DNA of 43,485 bases from Succinivibrio sp. (lineage in GTDB: Bacteria; Pseudomonadota; Gammaproteobacteria; Enterobacterales; Succinivibrionaceae): the NCBI GenBank assembly GCA_024693025.1, contig JAILLS010000044.1, forward strand, positions 1 to 43,485. Direction: 5' to 3'. The notes beneath the pieces are model-generated. The model searched no databases. It saw only the letters and a program-made list of their open reading frames with translations, and was not told where the DNA came from. The position numbers and the translations under genes are program-made. Below, in pieces: positions 41,546 to 43,485 of this stretch (position 1 is its first letter; every line of letters begins with the position of its first letter).

Positions 41546-43485
41546 ATGTCCAATAAGACTATTGCGTTAATCGGCAATCAGAACTGCGGCAAGACTACCC
41601 TGTTCAATGCTCTGACCGGAGCTAATCAGTATGTGGGCAACTGGCCGGGCGTCACCGTTGATCAGGTGATTGGCAAGATGGTCAAGACCGACTGTGATGT
41701 AGTTGATCTGCCAGGACTTTATTCTCTATCTCCTTATTCAGCCGAAGAGATTGTCAGCCGCAATTTCCTGCTCTCTGACAGCTATGATGTGATTCTCAAC
41801 GTGGTGGATGCCACACATCTGGATCGTTCCCTGTCGCTGACTCTTGAGATTGCACCGATGCAGCGTCCGATGGTGATTGCTCTGAATATGATGGATGTGC
41901 TGCAGGGTACGGGCGTGGATCTCAAGGTTTCTGAGATTGCTGAACAGTTTGGCTGTGAGGTTGTGCCGGTTTCTGCTGCTACAGGAGCAGGCCTCGATGA
42001 GCTGGTGGCAGCGCTTGAACGCGCCAGGGTGCCGACTGCGGCAGAAAAGATGTTCCCTAAGTCCGTGCGTCAGATGCTCAGCGCAATTGGCGATAAGCTT
42101 GAACAGGATAAAAATCCTGCCGAGCGCTACTTTATTGCCGCCAGTCTTCTGCAGAATGATCGCGTCTATCTGAATGAATATAAGAATGCCGAGAATCTCT
42201 TGGTCGATCTGACACGTGCGCGGGCTAAACTTGAACAGGAATTCAATACCGATCCTGAGACCTATTTTGCTCAGGCTCGCTATCAGTTTATCGATGAGGT
42301 GCTGGCTAAGGCCCGTACCGTTTCCAAGGGCAAGCAGACAGCCTCAGAGTTCTCCCACAGGCTTGACAATATCGTAACCAACAAGTGGCTGGGCATTCCG
42401 CTGTTCTTCGGCGTGCTCTATGTGATCTATTATCTGGCGGTCTCCACGGTCGGTACCATGGCCACTGACTATGCCAATGATGTGATTTTCGGCGAGTGGG
42501 TACCCGGCTGGGCTAACGCGCTGTTGGACAGCGCCTTCCCTCTGGATGAGAGTGCCCGTCAGGCTGCAGAAGCTGCTCTGGCTGCAGGTGAAGAGGCGGC
42601 CACCAACAGTGCTCCTGAATGGCTTTCCTCCCTGCTCATCGACGGCATCATCGGTGGTGTGGGTGCAGTGTTAGGCTTCCTGCCTCAGATGATTGTGCTG
42701 TTCTTCCTGCTCTCCTTAGTGGAGCAGTGCGGCTATATGACCAGAGTGGCCTTTGTGCTGGATCGCGTGTTCAGACATTTCGGTCTGTCAGGCCGCAGCC
42801 TGATGCCGATTGTGATCGCCACCGGCTGTGCCGTGCCGGCTCTGATGTCCACTAAGAGCATTGATAATGTCAATGAAAGAAGAATCACCCTGATCACCGG
42901 TTCTTTCCTGCCTTGCTCAGCCAAGCTGCCGATTATGGCCATGATCTTTGCCTCCTTCTTCCCGGAGGAGACCTATATCGCTCCTTTGATTTATTTCATT
43001 GCCATTCTGTCGATTGCGGTGACCGGCATCATTCTCAAGAAGGATTCAGCATTCCATGAAGATGTCTCTCCGTTTGTGATGGAACTGCCTGATTATCACC
43101 GTCCAAGCTTAAGAAATCTGTTCAGAACCACCTATGAGCGTTCCAAGGCTTTCGTGATCAAGGCCGGTACCCTGATCTTTGCTACCGTCGTGGTGATCTG
43201 GTTCCTGTCCAATTTCGGGATGGGCGAGGAAGGCTTCGGCATGGTCGAGATTGATAATTCGCTGCTCTGCGGCATCGGTTCTGCTTTTGCCTTTATCTTC
43301 ATTCCGCTGGGCTTTGGTTCCTGGCAGGCTACGGTAGCTGCTGTGACCGGTCTTCTGGCCAAGGAAAACGTGGTTGGTACCTTAGCCGTGCTGTTAGGCC
43401 TAGGTGAAGAAGTGGCCGAAGATGATGCCACCTTGTCAGCTGCGCTGCAGGGGGTCTTCCCGGTTTCGGCTGCTGCCTTTGCCTA
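41546..43485 (+). CDS. feoB: Ferrous iron transport protein B (FeoB), truncated by window end
   Basis: The first 646 codons of a large inner-membrane ferrous iron transporter with an N-terminal GTPase domain; the rest lies beyond the window. GTPase motifs: G1 GNQNCGKTT, G2 Thr in WPGVTVD, G3 DLPGLYSL, G4 NMMD, G5 SAATGAG. Membrane features are the first Gate region (LPQMIVLFFLLSLVEQCGYM), CAVPALMS, and the second motif PCSAKLPIM. An alanine-rich loop (about 330-355) separates early helices. GGAGGTGG lies just before the ATG, which follows the feoA stop directly, so the two are coupled. No feoC is seen within the window. Confidence 0.95.
   Translation, partial: MSNKTIALIGNQNCGKTTLFNALTGANQYVGNWPGVTVDQVIGKMVKTDCDVVDLPGLYSLSPYSAEEIVSRNFLLSDSYDVILNVVDATHLDRSLSLTLEIAPMQRPMVIALNMMDVLQGTGVDLKVSEIAEQFGCEVVPVSAATGAGLDELVAALERARVPTAAEKMFPKSVRQMLSAIGDKLEQDKNPAERYFIAASLLQNDRVYLNEYKNAENLLVDLTRARAKLEQEFNTDPETYFAQARYQFIDEVLAKARTVSKGKQTASEFSHRLDNIVTNKWLGIPLFFGVLYVIYYLAVSTVGTMATDYANDVIFGEWVPGWANALLDSAFPLDESARQAAEAALAAGEEAATNSAPEWLSSLLIDGIIGGVGAVLGFLPQMIVLFFLLSLVEQCGYMTRVAFVLDRVFRHFGLSGRSLMPIVIATGCAVPALMSTKSIDNVNERRITLITGSFLPCSAKLPIMAMIFASFFPEETYIAPLIYFIAILSIAVTGIILKKDSAFHEDVSPFVMELPDYHRPSLRNLFRTTYERSKAFVIKAGTLIFATVVVIWFLSNFGMGEEGFGMVEIDNSLLCGIGSAFAFIFIPLGFGSWQATVAAVTGLLAKENVVGTLAVLLGLGEEVAEDDATLSAALQGVFPVSAAAFA

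Noticed and set aside
1-43485. CRISPR array, tRNA or rRNA genes, prophage
   Set aside because: I saw no regularly spaced repeats, cloverleaf-like sequences, rRNA segments or phage structural genes anywhere in the window.

Overview
The window is chromosomal DNA from a Gram-negative bacterium, most likely a gammaproteobacterium. The evidence is a complete type I bcs cellulose operon with an outer-membrane BcsC porin, a uspE-ttcA gene pair as in enteric bacteria, and FeoAB. A gut or rumen anaerobe such as a member of the Succinivibrionaceae would fit, but that is a guess from gene content. I see no rRNA genes, tRNA genes, prophage or CRISPR array. The only mobile DNA is a decayed IS200/IS605 (tnpB) remnant near 25.2-25.8 kb.

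Layout. 1-2.3 kb: the first codons of a gene leaving the window on the minus strand, then a pyridoxamine-kinase-like gene and a TehA/SLAC1-type channel. 2.4-12 kb: three large c-di-GMP proteins. Two are on the plus strand and multi-sensor; one converges on them and has tandem periplasmic solute-binding domains. 12.2-25.0 kb: a minus-strand cellulose operon in the order disordered accessory protein - bcsQ - bcsA - bcsB - bcsC - bcsD - bcsZ. 25.1-25.84 kb: promoter region and IS605 remnant. 25.84-29.4 kb: a heterodimeric ABC exporter. 29.55-31.9 kb: pgi and a gene of unknown function. 32.2-33.5 kb: an isolated pair, a DotH/IcmK-like secreted protein and a lytic transglycosylase. 33.5-37.7 kb: uspE, ttcA and a UvrD/Rep-type helicase. 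37.7-39.3 kb (minus): a ZIP metal transporter and folP. 39.6-41.1 kb: a membrane diguanylate cyclase. 41.2 kb to the end: feoA and a truncated feoB with a clear promoter.

How the parts fit. BcsA carries a PilZ domain, so cellulose synthesis should respond to c-di-GMP. Beside the operon are proteins that motif inspection predicts to be a phosphodiesterase with a dead GGDEF (2404-5799), a cyclase with a second dead GGDEF and a doubtful EAL (5832-8939), and a fully degenerate GGDEF-EAL receptor with periplasmic sensors (9024-11969). A cyclase lacking the inhibitory RxxD site lies 15 kb beyond the operon. This looks like a local c-di-GMP control module for cellulose. BcsD together with a long disordered first gene suggests ordered cellulose secretion.

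The points I find most worth checking are the dead SBP-SBP-TM-GGDEF-EAL receptor beside bcsZ, the AT-rich insertion inside the BcsC barrel domain, the disordered partner protein ahead of bcsQ, the stand-alone DotH-like/transglycosylase pair, and an omega-RNA-like structure upstream of the tnpB remnant. All calls come from reading the sequence by eye; no database search was run.
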